A DNA stretch of 6,608 bases, taken from Candidatus Bathyarchaeota archaeon. Its GTDB lineage: Archaea; Thermoproteota; Bathyarchaeia; RBG-16-48-13; GCA-020355125. The position numbers and the translations under genes were made by a program. Shown here in pieces: positions 6,460-6,608 of this stretch. The notes beneath the pieces were generated by a model. It was not told where the DNA came from. It saw only the letters and a program-made list of their open reading frames with translations, and searched no databases. The stretch is taken from the NCBI GenBank assembly GCA_026014905.1, contig JAOZHK010000219.1:1-6608 (forward strand). The letters are read 5' to 3'. Every line of letters begins with the position of its first letter. Within the stretch, counting starts at the first letter, position 1.

Positions 6460-6608
6460 CTATCGAAAAACGCCTATTCGCGATCTCTGTCTGATAAAAA
6501 TCACTGGAATACCTGCTTTTCTTAAGGTTTTTCTCAGTTCTTTATCATTTGTAGCGATATAACATTGGTTGTTTTGAGCGTAGGTTGTTATCGTTTGGTC
6601 AACGTCAT
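6460..6608 (-). CDS. PIN-domain protein of the Fcf1/VapC9 type, C-terminal end (partial)
   Basis: On the minus strand an open frame enters from the window edge and stops at TAG (6462-6460), giving 48 complete residues. It reads DVDQTITTYAQ, then CYIATNDKELRKTLRKAGIP, then VIFIRQRSRIGVFR. The pattern 'D-D...A...IATND.ELR..LR..GIPVI.LR' is typical of the end of archaeal PIN-domain nucleases related to Fcf1/Utp24 and VapC9. The Asp of TND is one of the acidic metal-binding residues. Such proteins are single-domain, Mg/Mn-dependent ribonucleases of about 130-150 residues, with roles in rRNA processing or as toxins. The first two-thirds lies outside the window, so the other catalytic acids and any antitoxin neighbour cannot be checked. 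It precedes ppdK on the same strand with a 105-base gap. Confidence 0.75.
   Translation of the reverse strand, partial: DVDQTITTYAQNNQCYIATNDKELRKTLRKAGIPVIFIRQRSRIGVFR

Noticed and set aside
6443..6494. GGAGG followed by ATG 6450 on the plus strand, a 14-codon frame
   Set aside because: The spacing from GGAGG to ATG is only 2 nt, the frame is very short, and it is antisense to the end of the PIN gene. The similarity of its complement to a 16S rRNA 3' end (CCTCCTTTC) is only a few bases long.

Overview
The window looks archaeal. It carries gatD and gatE, the two subunits of the archaea-specific Glu-tRNA(Gln) amidotransferase. It also has TATA-box promoters rather than -35/-10 promoters, a Shine-Dalgarno sequence matching the archaeal 16S tail (GGAGGTGAT), and an Fcf1/VapC9-type PIN-domain protein common in archaea. 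The lineage cannot be fixed from this sequence; an Asgard or TACK-group archaeon is a guess only.

Layout. Plus strand: the 3' end of gatD (1-228), then gatE overlapping it by 4 nt (225-2169), a radical SAM protein with a SPASM-like cysteine tail (2253-3248), and an 87-residue conserved protein of unknown function (3402-3665). Minus strand, convergent with these: pyruvate, phosphate dikinase ppdK (6354 down to 3739). Upstream of it lies the C-terminal end of a PIN-domain protein (6608 down to 6460). There are no rRNA or tRNA genes, CRISPR arrays, transposons or long repeats. No gene-free stretch reaches 300 bases.

Main discovery. gatE is not one continuous reading frame. The conserved GatE start (IGLRVGLE) is read in one frame up to base 278, and the next conserved residues (IHQQLNT) start in another frame at base 310. 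The 31 bases between them (279-309) fold with their flanks into a textbook bulge-helix-bulge: 3-bp outer helix, 3-nt bulge, 4-bp central helix, 3-nt bulge, 9-bp inner helix, 6-nt loop. Cutting after the second nucleotide of each bulge, as the tRNA-splicing endonuclease does, removes exactly 31 nt and restores GLEIHQQL with no error. The window therefore appears to hold a tiny archaeal pre-mRNA intron inside a tRNA-aminoacylation gene. Unspliced message would stop after 22 codons, so GatE production should depend on the tRNA-splicing machinery.

Other points. The radical SAM gene has a short in-frame, SD-preceded leader reading frame cut off by one TGA. The 87-residue gene has its own TATA box and a complete Shine-Dalgarno sequence. 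ppdK is visibly richer in G+C than the plus-strand genes and starts at TTG.
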